Source: Burkholderiales bacterium (lineage in GTDB: Bacteria > Pseudomonadota > Gammaproteobacteria > Burkholderiales > Burkholderiaceae). From it: a stretch of 5,956 bases of DNA. The stretch spans positions 1-5,956 of the forward strand of contig CANBQJ010000227.1 of assembly GCA_947371645.1 (NCBI GenBank), read 5' to 3'. Both the position numbers and the translations under genes were made by a program. The notes beneath the pieces are model-generated. The model made no database searches, had not been told where the DNA came from, and worked only from the letters and a program-made list of their open reading frames with translations. This document shows positions 5,562-5,956 of the stretch, one piece after another (position 1 is the first letter of the stretch; each line of letters opens with the position of its first letter).

Positions 5562-5956
5562 GCGCGGCCGCTCCAGGTGGCCAGGGCGTCCAGGCAGGTG
5601 CGCAGGTGTTGGGCGCCACTGCCACTGGATGTGCTCAGACCAGGCAGCTCCACCCGGTAGAGCGTGCCCTGGCCGGCCGCCTGTTGCTCGGCCAGGTGCA
5701 GCCAGGTCGCCAGGCGGCTGAGGCGGGCCTCACTGCCCAGGCCTTGCAAGCTGGGGCTGCGGTCGAAATCCAGCACCAGGTCGGCGGCACGTCCCTGCGC
5801 GGGTTCACGGCTGACGGGCGCGCCGCCTGAGGCCATGGCCAGGCTGGACTTTTTCCAGGCGATCCAGCTGGTGGGGTCACCACGGCGGTAGTCGCGCAGG
5901 GATTCGGGCATCTCGTCGGTGCGGTGGCTGCGCAAGGCCTGGCCTTCCGGCGCGAT
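5558..5956 (-). CDS. DUF58 domain protein, C-terminal part (5' partial)
   Basis: The frame is open at the right edge; 132 residues are visible, beginning IAPEGQALRSHRTDEMPE and ending at TGA 5558-5560. The DUF58 hallmark is present: LRDYRRGDPTSWIAWKKSS at about residues 20-38, corresponding to R-x-Y-x-x-GD-x-x-R-x-I-x-W-K in the family, here with Ser-Trp where Arg-x is usual. After it comes ADLVLDFDRSP, a short strand with acidic residues. DUF58 proteins are thought to work with MoxR AAA+ ATPases, usually encoded next door, in assembling or activating envelope or secreted complexes; the biochemical role is not settled. The stop overlaps the ATG of the tgpA-like gene by ATGA, and that gene's ribosome binding site lies inside this coding region, so the two are translationally coupled. 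Confidence 0.88.
   Translation of the reverse strand: MAPEGQALRSHRTDEMPESLRDYRRGDPTSWIAWKKSSLAMASGGAPVSREPAQGRAADLVLDFDRSPSLQGLGSEARLSRLATWLHLAEQQAAGQGTLYRVELPGLSTSSGSGAQHLRTCLDALATWSGRA
5571..5574 (-). promoter_or_regulatory. Ribosome binding site of the tgpA-like gene
   Basis: On the - strand CTGGAG ends 9 bases before the ATG at 5559-5561, inside the 3' end of the DUF58 gene. With the ATGA overlap it supports this start and coupled translation. Confidence 0.55.

Overview
The window is GC-rich (roughly 60-65% by eye) and densely coding. Its protein families point to a beta-proteobacterium, most likely Burkholderiales and perhaps Comamonadaceae. The main clues are the short H-NS-like protein ending in a WTGRGLQPKW-type DNA-binding core, the fused two-half M16 protease and the DUF58/TgpA pair. 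The genus cannot be fixed from sequence alone.

Layout, left to right. (1) Positions 3-1340, + strand: the 3' part of an M16 (pitrilysin/insulinase-type) peptidase. Only the C-terminal, zinc-ligand-less half is visible. (2) Positions 1341-1453: a convergent intergenic spacer with a strong 13-bp stem-loop that looks like a bidirectional intrinsic terminator, plus a second 8-bp hairpin. (3) Positions 1454-1780, - strand: a 108-residue H-NS family nucleoid protein with a clear AAGGA ribosome binding site. (4) Positions 1781-2075: a 295-bp AT-richer regulatory spacer. It holds a candidate H-NS promoter, a hairpin next to the ribosome binding site, a cluster of palindromes and repeats, and a speculative 25-codon ORF on the + strand. 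(5) Positions 2076-3299, - strand: an MltB-type lytic transglycosylase lipoprotein. (6) Positions 3396-5561, - strand: a TgpA-like membrane transglutaminase (DUF3488 plus transglutaminase core) interrupted by one in-frame TGA at 4065-4067. (7) Positions 5558-5956, - strand: the 3' part of a DUF58 protein, overlapping the TgpA start by ATGA.

The three leftmost-reading genes DUF58, tgpA-like and mltB-like form a cell-envelope block. DUF58 and tgpA are almost certainly co-transcribed and translationally coupled; mltB follows after a 96-bp gap and may or may not share the transcript. In related genomes a MoxR AAA+ ATPase gene usually precedes DUF58; here it would lie beyond the right edge.

The most notable observation is the single TGA in tgpA. 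It sits where the family normally has Trp (AWAEF-[W]-QPGQGW), between the catalytic His and the catalytic Asp. The downstream frame is intact for 222 more codons. This means a recent nonsense mutation, a sequencing error or UGA readthrough. I found no CRISPR array, tRNA, rRNA or insertion sequence, and no convincing new multi-gene system.
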